Of a DNA stretch of 50,421 bases, positions 24,732-32,376 are shown piece by piece. Position numbers and translations under genes: made by a program. Every line of letters begins with the position of its first letter. Position 1 is the stretch's first letter. Origin of the DNA: a virus. The notes below the pieces were generated by a model, which ran no database searches, had not been told where the DNA came from, and saw only the letters and a list, made by a program, of their open reading frames with translations. The DNA lies in the IMG/VR virus record IMGVR_UViG_3300032288_002769, positions 1 through 50,421 of that record; one strand, 5' to 3'.

Positions 24732-26690
24732 TCAATTGAATACAGTATCTAAACTATTTGTTATTTCATTGAAGAATACATAGACAGCACTTGGAGAGGT
24801 AGGACCGACATTAGAAAAACCTATCGCTCCATTAGTTCCAATATAAATGTTTCCGGTAACACCGATACCTCCAGAAACAATAATAGAACCATTGGTATTG
24901 GATGTTGATGATGCAGTATTTGTAAAATATGTTTTTTGAGTAAATGTAACTTGTCCACTGTTTGTTACATTACCGGAAGTGGTTTGATTACCTACAGAGA
25001 AATCTCCATCAACAGTAAATACCCCACTAACCCAAGTATTACCTTTAACAGCAAGACCACCATTGATAATCAAAGCACCCGTACTATTCGAAGTTGTGGG
25101 TGTGGTGTTTTGAATAATCATTGAAGCCGTAGTAGATAATGTCACATTACCCGTTACGGTTCCTCCTGCTTTTGGTAAAGCAGCATTAGCTACTAAAAAT
25201 GCAGCGTTGGCTTGAATGAACGCACCGTTAGCATAAGTTGCTGCTGATCCGCCAGCAGCATTTGCGGCAGCGAAGGCGGCGTTGGCCTGAATAAACGCAC
25301 CGTTGGCTTGAATACTAGAGACTGTGATGTTCGTGTTTTGAGTTAAGTTAACACCAGCTTCGTTATTGGCTTTCGCAAAAGCACCATTGGCGTATACAGA
25401 AGCAGAGTTGGCATCTCTAAATGCTCCATTAGCTTGAATAGTAGCAACAGTAATATTAGTGTTTTGCGTTAAGTTAACACCACCTTCAGTATTTGCTGTT
25501 ATGAATGCAGCATTAGCTTGAACAAAGGCTCCATCAGCAATTATATTAGCGGTATTGGCTTTAAGGAATGCAGCATTAGCTTGAATGAATGCTCCATTGG
25601 CATAAGTTCCAGAAGCGCCGCCAGCAGAATTTGCAACTTCGAAAGCAGCATTAGCTTGAATGAATGCTCCATTCGCTTGAATGCTGGTTACTGTAATATT
25701 AGTGTTTTGAGTATCGTTGACGCCCGCTTCATTATTGGCTTTAGCAAATGCTCCATTAGCATATAATGCTGCTGAGTTGGCAGTACTTCTTGCTACTGAA
25801 TCTGGTGTTGCTGAAGGGTTTAATAGATTTGTTCCTACTCCACCTGATGCTTCCGTTAAATCAATATAAACACCACGGGCAGAACCACCTTGTTCAAAGA
25901 TTCTTAGTTTATCTTGATAAGCGTCAATTGTAACACCGCCACCGAGAGTACCACTAGGCGGTTTATCTAAAAGTATTTCACCACCTTCATCACCACCAAC
26001 CGGCAATACTATTAGTTTACCACCACCACCAATTTTTAAATCACCACCAAATACTGTACCACTCGTATTTGCTAAGGCAGCATTGGCTTTATCGAAAGCT
26101 GCATTTGCTTTAAGATAAGCACCATCAGCTATAGGTTGAACAAAACTTAAGCCGGAATAAGCACTATTTGCATATGTTGCTGTCGAGTTTGCTTTGTCGT
26201 ATGCTGAGTTGGCTTGAATGAATGCAGCATTGGCATATGATGCTGCACTATTTGCAACAGTGAAACTAGAGTTAGAATAAGAACCGGCAGAGTTTGCAGT
26301 AGCCCAAGCTATAGAACCGTTAGTAGAAGTAAAGGCATCATTAGCTTTATCGAAAGCACCAGAGGCTATATCGTAGGTTGTTTTATCACCAATCGTTACT
26401 GTCTTCGTTGTACTGCAAGCGGTTATGCTGATACCATTTGCACCTACTAATGTCAATGTATCAGTTGATGAAGACGCCAACACCAATGTAGAATTGGCAT
26501 TGATTGTGGAAAAGGAATCACTAGTTGATCCTCCTCCACTACTGGTTGAGATTGATGCTATTGAACCATTTGCATGTTTATAGAAAAGTAAACCATCAGC
26601 ATAATTTATTGCCAACTCGCCATAATTTAACCCTGATGGAACACTACTTGATATGCCCGATTTTTTTAGCTGTATGCTTGTATTTGCCAT
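24732..26690 (-). CDS. Tail fibre with Mtd-like N-terminus and AF..AN. repeats (652 aa)
   Basis: The N-terminal 50 residues (TSIQLKKSGISSSVPSGLNY, GELAINYADGLLFYKHANG) match the small virion-attachment domain common to phage fibres and reminiscent of the major tropism determinant N-terminus. Heptad A-F-x-x-A-N-x repeats occupy about residues 110-210 and 300-510. Between them lies a Gly/Asp-rich segment (GGDLKIGGGGKLIVLPVGGD). The C-terminal 130 residues contain GALIINGGLAVKGNTWVSG and GSIIVSGGIGVTGNIYIG modules and end EITNSLDTVFN. It shares 73 identical bases with the 590-aa fibre gene. It starts 5 nt after the coiled-coil gene's stop. Confidence 0.88.
   Translation of the reverse strand: MANTSIQLKKSGISSSVPSGLNYGELAINYADGLLFYKHANGSIASISTSSGGGSTSDSFSTINANSTLVLASSSTDTLTLVGANGISITACSTTKTVTIGDKTTYDIASGAFDKANDAFTSTNGSIAWATANSAGSYSNSSFTVANSAASYANAAFIQANSAYDKANSTATYANSAYSGLSFVQPIADGAYLKANAAFDKANAALANTSGTVFGGDLKIGGGGKLIVLPVGGDEGGEILLDKPPSGTLGGGVTIDAYQDKLRIFEQGGSARGVYIDLTEASGGVGTNLLNPSATPDSVARSTANSAALYANGAFAKANNEAGVNDTQNTNITVTSIQANGAFIQANAAFEVANSAGGASGTYANGAFIQANAAFLKANTANIIADGAFVQANAAFITANTEGGVNLTQNTNITVATIQANGAFRDANSASVYANGAFAKANNEAGVNLTQNTNITVSSIQANGAFIQANAAFAAANAAGGSAATYANGAFIQANAAFLVANAALPKAGGTVTGNVTLSTTASMIIQNTTPTTSNSTGALIINGGLAVKGNTWVSGVFTVDGDFSVGNQTTSGNVTNSGQVTFTQKTYFTNTASSTSNTNGSIIVSGGIGVTGNIYIGTNGAIGFSNVGPTSPSAVYVFFNEITNSLDTVFN
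25490..25562. repeat. 73-bp perfect direct repeat, copy 1 (in 652-aa fibre)
   Basis: Identical base for base to 28422-28494 and in the same orientation, 2,932 bp away. In both places it encodes the heptad stretch IIADGAFVQANAAFITAN in the same reading frame. Identity at third codon positions points to recent copying or conversion rather than protein-level selection. Confidence 0.93.
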
Positions 26691-26695
26691 CTATT

Positions 26696-27367
26696 TTAGA
26701 ATTTTCCACCATCTGCAAGTATGGCTTCCGATTTACCCTTTTTCTTTTTGCTAGGTATTACATTTTCTACAACTATAGGTACTTCAACTGCTGTTAGTTT
26801 ACTTATCTCATTTTTCAATTTATCTATCTCAGCAGTTTTGATGGCAAGCTTTTCATCGGTTGTTTTGATGATGTTTAAAATTTCTTTTTCTTTTTGTGCT
26901 ACTTCATTTTGACTTTTGATTAGTTCTTTTCTAAAAGTTTCTAAATGTTCTAGTTGATGCTTAGATTTATCCCATTCTTCTTTTTCTTTTGTCAAAACAG
27001 TAACATTATTTTCATACATCTTAACACTATTTTTTAAAGCTTCTACTTCGCTCCTTAATAAATTTTCTTTATTTGGATCGTAAGTTGAAAGTTTATTTTT
27101 TAATTCTAAGTTATTTTGAGTAATTTCATCATTCTTTTTTCTATACTCTTCTTCCAACTCAAGTTTTCTTTGTTGGTAGAGATATTCTTGTTGCACCTCT
27201 GATTGATTCTGTTTCTCAGTGAACTCATTAATTTTTTCATCCATCATTTTTAACATGTCATCGCTCACCTTTAAATTGGCTTGCAATGACATGTTTTTAG
27301 CTAAGATATCAATTACTGTATCATTTAGAATCTGCACATAATGCTTAATGTAGGACTCATTATTCAT
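26696..27367 (-). CDS. Coiled-coil protein with C-terminal DGGKF tag
   Basis: A 223-aa protein that is almost entirely charged helix. Residues 25-190 are Lys/Glu/Gln/Leu-rich and should form a long coiled coil, preceded by MNNESYIKHYVQILNDTVID. Residues 191-223 are VEVPIVVENVIPSKKKKGKS, then the ending EAILADGGKF. I recall similar proteins in fibre regions of T4-like cyanophages, with the same type of start and a DGG-containing end. The last residues resemble those of the three neighbouring genes (LDGGIF, IDCGIF, LNGGTF). It lies between two fibres and may be a scaffold, chaperone or connector for them. No enzymatic motif is present. Function is unknown. Confidence 0.85.
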   Translation of the reverse strand: MNNESYIKHYVQILNDTVIDILAKNMSLQANLKVSDDMLKMMDEKINEFTEKQNQSEVQQEYLYQQRKLELEEEYRKKNDEITQNNLELKNKLSTYDPNKENLLRSEVEALKNSVKMYENNVTVLTKEKEEWDKSKHQLEHLETFRKELIKSQNEVAQKEKEILNIIKTTDEKLAIKTAEIDKLKNEISKLTAVEVPIVVENVIPSKKKKGKSEAILADGGKF

Positions 27368-27426
27368 TCAAAACTCCTATTATGTAAAATTGTATAAAAT
27401 TATATAGACTACTTACTAAAACTACA

Positions 27427-29199
27427 TTAGAAAATTCCACCATCCAAAGTATTTGTCCAAATTGGAGTTCCAGAATTGTTCACAGTAAGAATTTGATTAG
27501 ACCATGTTTGATCTGAAGTATCTGCTGCTGCGGTAACAGACATAGCACCTGTACCATTACCGTAAATAATACCTTTACTGGTAAATGTTGCAGCACCAGT
27601 ACCACCTTGTGTTACAGTTAATCCTGAGATTGACTGATATGTTGCAGCAGTCAATCTACCGTATGCATCAACTGTTAGTGAGGTTAGAGTATTGTTTGTA
27701 GCACCAGAACCCGTTGCTGTGAAAGTACTATTAGCAAGTGATCTAAATCCTGTATCACCGGCAACCAATAATGTATCTTGTGTGTAAGAAGTAGAACCTG
27801 TACCTCCACGAGAATAACCAAACACACCAGAATTAATTGCTGATGCAGGCAATGCAATTGGGTTGGCTGATGTTCCAGTTAATCTTCCGTATGCATCAAC
27901 GGTAATTGATGTGATTGTATTTGATGATCCCAAATCATACGAACCGGTATGGGTATATGTACTATTTGCTAGAGTATTAAGACCACCAGTTCCATTTCCT
28001 ACTAAGATTGCTCCATCACTGAATGTTGTACGACCGGTACCACCATCGCCTACAACAATTGCTGCGGCCAGGCTAGAAACGATACCGCCGGTTATATTTG
28101 CACGAAGTGTAGCAGTATTAGCAGAGGTAGCAGAACCTGACGCCAATACATTACCTGTAGGATCATTGGTAAGTCCTTTAAATAGGAAGTACTCTCCAGC
28201 AGCTTGTCTAACAAGACCAGTATATTTTGTTCCCGAATTTACATACTCACCATAAAAACCAATATCTAATGCATCTGCCGCATTATTTGCAGCCAATTTA
28301 ATAAGAGTGTCTTCTGTTCTAATGGTCGATACATCATTAATAACTTGATCGCCACTGACGATAAGGTCTCCAGTAATAGCAAGACTACCGCTGATAGTAC
28401 CACCCGAAGAAGATAGTTTGCTATTTGCTGTTATGAATGCAGCATTAGCTTGAACAAAGGCTCCATCAGCAATTATATTAGCGGTATTGGCTTTGTCATA
28501 TGCCGAGTTAGCTTGAACGAAGGAACCGTTGGCATAAGTTGCTGCTGAGTTAGCAGCTTGTCTAGCCCAACTATCAACTGAAACACCGCTACTTGCTATA
28601 GTATTGGCATAATCGTAGGCAGCATTTGCTTTAAGGAAAGCACTATTCGCATATGAACCAGCGGAGTTTGCGCCAGTCCAAGCAGCATTTGCTACAAACG
28701 CTGGATAACTAACATCAATCTCATGGGTAGAAACCGCAAGAATTCTACCATTAGCAGCGATTGTAAGAGTAGGGATCGCAGTAGCTGATCCGTAGTCACC
28801 AGCAGATAGGCCAGGAACTGCATTCAAACTTGCATTAAGTGTTACTGCTCCGGTTCCATTAAAAGCAACCGAAGAAGCACTAATATCGCCGCCAGAAATA
28901 CTAAAATTTCGTGAAGTCTGTAATTGAGTGGCTGTATTCGAATTACCATATAATGTAGCATAAAATGCATTATTGTCATCTCTTTTTACTAAAGTGCCGG
29001 CAGTGGAATCAGAAGTTGCTGAATTTACAGTATCATAAGTTACTTTACCGCCGATAGCGTAAGAGGTAGAGCCATCAGCACTACCGATGAAGATGTTATT
29101 TGAACTGTATGAATAAGCTAACTCACCGCCTAACAAAGAAGATGGTGTTGAGGTAGTAGAAGAACGCTTAATCAACAATGCTGTGTTAGAAACGGCCAT
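27427..29199 (-). CDS. Tail fibre with Mtd-like N-terminus and DGGIF tag (590 aa)
   Basis: Residues 1-50 form the attachment-type domain (ALLIKRSSTTSTPSSLLGG, ELAYSYSSNNIFIG) seen also in the 834-aa fibre. Residues 150-260 hold heptads such as YANGSFVQANSAYDKAN. A globular domain follows at about 275-350 (EDTLIKLAANNAADALDIGF, EYFLFKGLT), also found in the 611-aa fibre. Residues 365-560 contain repeated beta units of the form TITSITVDAYGRLTGTS, a classic fibre shaft repeat, and the protein ends in LDGGIF. A CATAAATA late-promoter-like octamer lies 44 nt upstream, with AAGGAAAG as ribosome binding site. Modular structure shows a side fibre; its ligand is unknown. Confidence 0.9.
   Translation of the reverse strand: MAVSNTALLIKRSSTTSTPSSLLGGELAYSYSSNNIFIGSADGSTSYAIGGKVTYDTVNSATSDSTAGTLVKRDDNNAFYATLYGNSNTATQLQTSRNFSISGGDISASSVAFNGTGAVTLNASLNAVPGLSAGDYGSATAIPTLTIAANGRILAVSTHEIDVSYPAFVANAAWTGANSAGSYANSAFLKANAAYDYANTIASSGVSVDSWARQAANSAATYANGSFVQANSAYDKANTANIIADGAFVQANAAFITANSKLSSSGGTISGSLAITGDLIVSGDQVINDVSTIRTEDTLIKLAANNAADALDIGFYGEYVNSGTKYTGLVRQAAGEYFLFKGLTNDPTGNVLASGSATSANTATLRANITGGIVSSLAAAIVVGDGGTGRTTFSDGAILVGNGTGGLNTLANSTYTHTGSYDLGSSNTITSITVDAYGRLTGTSANPIALPASAINSGVFGYSRGGTGSTSYTQDTLLVAGDTGFRSLANSTFTATGSGATNNTLTSLTVDAYGRLTAATYQSISGLTVTQGGTGAATFTSKGIIYGNGTGAMSVTAAADTSDQTWSNQILTVNNSGTPIWTNTLDGGIF
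28422..28494. repeat. 73-bp perfect direct repeat, copy 2 (in 590-aa fibre)
   Basis: The partner of 25490-25562, identical over 73 bases and flanked by sequence that diverges at once on both sides. It encodes the same heptad residues in the same frame. Confidence 0.93.
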
Positions 29200-29242
29200 T
29201 GTCTTTCCTTTTTATTGTTATAGTGTACAAGGTTTATGTAAC

Positions 29243-29250
29243 TATTTATG
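29243..29250 (-). promoter_or_regulatory. Candidate late promoter before the 590-aa fibre (CATAAATA)
   Basis: CATAAATA on the minus strand, one base from TATAAATA, lies in the 63-bp gap after the 834-aa fibre gene and 44 nt upstream of the 590-aa fibre ATG. It could give the second half of the fibre region its own late transcript. Confidence 0.45.
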
Positions 29251-29262
29251 CTTCAAAAATTT

Positions 29263-31767
29263 TCAAAAAATGCCACAATCTATAATTCCGGCTATGATAG
29301 TATTTGCTATAACTATATTTGCTGTCAGGTTGCTAGAAAGCATATCTAAATTGCCAGAAAGTGTACCGCCAGTATTACTTAATTTACTGTTTGCCGCATC
29401 AAAAATTATAGAACCGTCAAAAGTTAGAATTTTAGGACTAGCATTTTGATTAGCAGTAATTGATATACCATTAGCGGTAACCAAATTAATAGAATCTTCA
29501 CCAAATGCGACTAATCCTGGACCACCATTAATATCCCAAGTTTTAAAGCTACTTGCTAAACGGATTCTAACAGCGCCATCACCTAAATCCGAAACAAAAA
29601 CGCCTGTATCATTATCGAAACGAAGAGTTGTTACATTGTTGACTACACCAAAAATATCATTAGCAAAATTATAATTTGATACAGTATTAATAGAATTATT
29701 CGCTCTATTAAAAGCAGCATTAGCTTGAGAGAATGCTGCATTTGCATAAGATTCTGCGGCATCTGAGGCAATAAAAATAGAATTATTTCCATTATTTGCT
29801 GCCCACTTACCGGAAGTTTCTATCCATAAAAATTGTGCATTAGGTTGAGCACCACGGTCTACTTCAATACCTGCATTGTATAGAGGTTGACCTGACTGGT
29901 CAATCGCCGCATTTAGAGTAATGATATTATCAGTAATTAATACTGTCTGAGTATTTGCATAGACCACATTACCGGTGATGACCAAATTACCAGTTATCTG
30001 TACATCACCGGTAATTGTACCACCGTTATTTGCATCTAAAGAATTGTTGGCTCGTAAAAACGCAGAGTTAGCATATGAACCTGCCGAGTTTGCTTGTTCA
30101 GAAATACCACCTACAGATTGTCCTTCTCCACTTAAATCGATAACGAAAGTCGTTATATTGTTAGCATCATAATTGTTGCTGATTGCCAAACCGCCTGTTC
30201 CAGTAGTTGCTAAAACTACACCACCGAGATTTATACTAACTGGACCCGAATAAGTTGGATTTGTTACTTGAAGAGTACCATTAGCATCAGCACTTAAAAT
30301 GACACCATCGATATCGACAGAACCTGGACCCACATACAGAGAATGCCATTTTCTTGTTGGTGATCCCAAATAATACCTAACATCAGTTAACGGTGTTATG
30401 TTACCCGTCATTACTATATCACCGGATATTGTTCCTCCAGATGATGAGAATTTACCGTTAGCAGTATTGTAAGCACCTTGTGCTAAAGTGTAACCACTGT
30501 TTGCTTTATCGTATGCTAAATTGGCTACATCAAACCCAGTGTTGGCTTGTCTGATAGCCACATTAACTAAATTGTAAGCAGAATTGGCATGTCTAAATGC
30601 ACCAGATGCAATAATTGCTGAATTGTTTGCTGATTCAAAAGCACTATTTGCATAAGAACTAGAAGTATTGCTTCTAGCAAAAATTAAGTTAGCTAATTCA
30701 AAAGCACCATTAGCGTAGAGCGAAGCACCATTAGCTTGAACAAACGCACCATTAGCGTAGAGTGCAGCACTGTTCGCTAAATTGTAAGAACTATTAACAT
30801 GAATATAGGCCGAATTCGCTTGAAGAAAAGCGGCATTAGCATAAGAAGAAGCAGAATTAGCAACCGCAAACGCAGCGTTGGCTTTGATAGAAGCCGGACC
30901 TGCATATAGAGAAGCATTATTGGCTACTTCAAATGCTGCGTTAGCTTGAGTAAAAGCACCATTGGCATATCTACTTGCACTGTTCGAAGTATAGCTGGCA
31001 ACAAAAGCATATGCATATGCTGAATTTGTAAGTTCGTATGCCGCATTGGCTTGTATAAATGCACCGTTAGCATATCTGCTTGCACTATTTGCGGCCGTAC
31101 GAACCCAGTTGTCTTGAAGAAGAGCGCCGGATAGTAGTATAGTAGAGTTTGAATTTACTACTATAGTTTCGATACCATCGGTACCTTTGATAGTTAGAAC
31201 ATCTCTTCCAACTGTAATAGAATTTGCGCCATAATCACCTTTAACATTTAAGGTGACTAGAGAATTAACATCCAATGCAATATTGGCGGCACTAGTAATT
31301 CGTCCTTTTGAATCTACTGTAATTGTTGGAACTATAGCAGTGCCTATTCCAGCGCCACCGTAAGTTGCAGCAGAAACACCAGTAGATGTTAATACTAAAG
31401 GTATATTGGCGTTATTTGATCCATCAACCGACACTCTTCCGGTAGCGTCTCCACTGACACCAATTAATCTTGGATTTTCCCAAGTAGTCGCTGTACCTGC
31501 GTTACCGTATAATGTTGAGTGTACCGCAGAAGCAAAAACAGCACCGTTTGCTGCTCTCTTTACTAGAGTTCCTGCTACCGCAGCATTTGAAGCAGCATCA
31601 ATGATATCGGTGTAGTACTTACCACCAATAGTGATGATACTATTATCGGTGTTACCACCAATGAATAATTTGCCAGATACATTTGAATAAGCTGGCTCAC
31701 CGGTAGTAAGGACTAACGGGGCAGTATTAGTATTAGAATACTTTAACTGAAATGTTGTAAATGCCAT
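29263..31767 (-). CDS. Large tail fibre with AF..AN. repeats and DCGIF tag (834 aa)
   Basis: Residues 1-60 form an attachment-type domain (FQLKYSNTNTAPLVLTTGEP, AYSNVSGKLFIGG). Residues 125-180 include the shaft repeat IVPTITVDSKGRITSAAN. A long heptad region covers roughly residues 225-440 (SASRYANGAFIQANAAYELT and many variants). Beyond it come beta modules with GPGSVDIDGVILSADANG, a domain similar to those in the 590- and 611-aa fibres (VLITDNIITLNAAIDQSG), and a C-terminal domain ending IIAGIIDCGIF. The gene's ATG directly abuts the stop of the 83-aa gene. It is the longest fibre of the heptad family in the window; the heptad region alone would form a rod of over 200 residues. Confidence 0.9.
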   Translation of the reverse strand: MAFTTFQLKYSNTNTAPLVLTTGEPAYSNVSGKLFIGGNTDNSIITIGGKYYTDIIDAASNAAVAGTLVKRAANGAVFASAVHSTLYGNAGTATTWENPRLIGVSGDATGRVSVDGSNNANIPLVLTSTGVSAATYGGAGIGTAIVPTITVDSKGRITSAANIALDVNSLVTLNVKGDYGANSITVGRDVLTIKGTDGIETIVVNSNSTILLSGALLQDNWVRTAANSASRYANGAFIQANAAYELTNSAYAYAFVASYTSNSASRYANGAFTQANAAFEVANNASLYAGPASIKANAAFAVANSASSYANAAFLQANSAYIHVNSSYNLANSAALYANGAFVQANGASLYANGAFELANLIFARSNTSSSYANSAFESANNSAIIASGAFRHANSAYNLVNVAIRQANTGFDVANLAYDKANSGYTLAQGAYNTANGKFSSSGGTISGDIVMTGNITPLTDVRYYLGSPTRKWHSLYVGPGSVDIDGVILSADANGTLQVTNPTYSGPVSINLGGVVLATTGTGGLAISNNYDANNITTFVIDLSGEGQSVGGISEQANSAGSYANSAFLRANNSLDANNGGTITGDVQITGNLVITGNVVYANTQTVLITDNIITLNAAIDQSGQPLYNAGIEVDRGAQPNAQFLWIETSGKWAANNGNNSIFIASDAAESYANAAFSQANAAFNRANNSINTVSNYNFANDIFGVVNNVTTLRFDNDTGVFVSDLGDGAVRIRLASSFKTWDINGGPGLVAFGEDSINLVTANGISITANQNASPKILTFDGSIIFDAANSKLSNTGGTLSGNLDMLSSNLTANIVIANTIIAGIIDCGIF

Positions 31768-32019
31768 TTAGAATGTACCGCCATTCAAAATGGAAATATT
31801 AAGAGCACTCTGAGCAAAAATGAATCTATCGTTTACGGCATCATATGCCAATACATCTCCATCTGCTATTCCTGGAGATTCATACACATCAGTTAACTGA
31901 CCCAATTTAATGGTTGGTAACCCTTTAAATTTTGGATCCGCAATTACCGTTCTTACTGGCGTATTAATTCTAGCTACAGTAGTGACCGATGCGTTTACTT
32001 TTCCTACAATATCGGCCAT
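31768..32019 (-). CDS. Small fibre-region protein with NGGTF tag
   Basis: An 83-aa protein. Residues 1-40 are basic and beta-rich (MADIVGKVNASVTTVARINT). Residues 41-70 contain LGQLTDVYESPGIADGDVLA followed by YDAVNDRF, a short module common in phage fibre proteins. It ends NISILNGGTF, matching the tag on three neighbouring products. It may be a fibre connector or adaptor that uses the same tag, but nothing beyond its place at the head of the fibre operon segment supports this. It follows the 110-aa gene after 3 nt and abuts the 834-aa fibre. Confidence 0.82.
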   Translation of the reverse strand: MADIVGKVNASVTTVARINTPVRTVIADPKFKGLPTIKLGQLTDVYESPGIADGDVLAYDAVNDRFIFAQSALNISILNGGTF

Positions 32020-32022
32020 GTT

Positions 32023-32355
32023 TTACCTCGTCACAGATGGTAGTACTGTAACAATTCCTTCTACGATCCTAGTAACAGTATTACTAGGAGAGGTAATTTT
32101 CAAATCGTACACATAACGGCCGGGAGTAATGTTTGCAGTATTTGATGCTGTAATACTGAGAGTTATTTGTCCATTTGCAGTATCAGTTACATCTGCATTT
32201 ATAGGATGGTATGACGATGCATAATATGATTTACGCATTTGTGACTGCGCCGTATACGAATACAAGTTAATGGCAGCGCCATTGATATCTTCAACATCTA
32301 CCGTGGTAGAATATGTAGCGCCCTGCTCAACAACTAATTCTGTGTATGCAGCCAA
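32023..32355 (-). CDS. Small Ig-like structural protein (BppU N-terminus type)
   Basis: A 110-aa protein with one predicted beta-sandwich. It begins AAYTELVVEQGATYSTTVDV and includes the stretch LYSYTAQSQMRKSYY, then ITPGRYVYDLKI and VEGIVTVLP. This pattern (QGAT at the start, GYTA..MR, a PGRYVYD turn, and a V.P ending) is shared by small baseplate-associated proteins with a BppU-like N-terminal Ig fold. The start is a TTG at 32353-32355 with AGGTAG upstream; I see no better start codon. A GATAAATA octamer lies 23 nt upstream, inside the end of the S74 gene. It is probably a baseplate or fibre adaptor. Confidence 0.82.
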   Translation of the reverse strand: MAAYTELVVEQGATYSTTVDVEDINGAAINLYSYTAQSQMRKSYYASSYHPINADVTDTANGQITLSITASNTANITPGRYVYDLKITSPSNTVTRIVEGIVTVLPSVTR

Positions 32356-32376
32356 TTTAGTCTACCTATTTGCTTA

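Noticed and set aside
21680-31300. Short regularly spaced repeats that could suggest a CRISPR-like array
   Set aside because: The repeats are in frame with long open genes, vary at synonymous sites, have no unique spacers of uniform length, and encode heptads; they are protein repeats.
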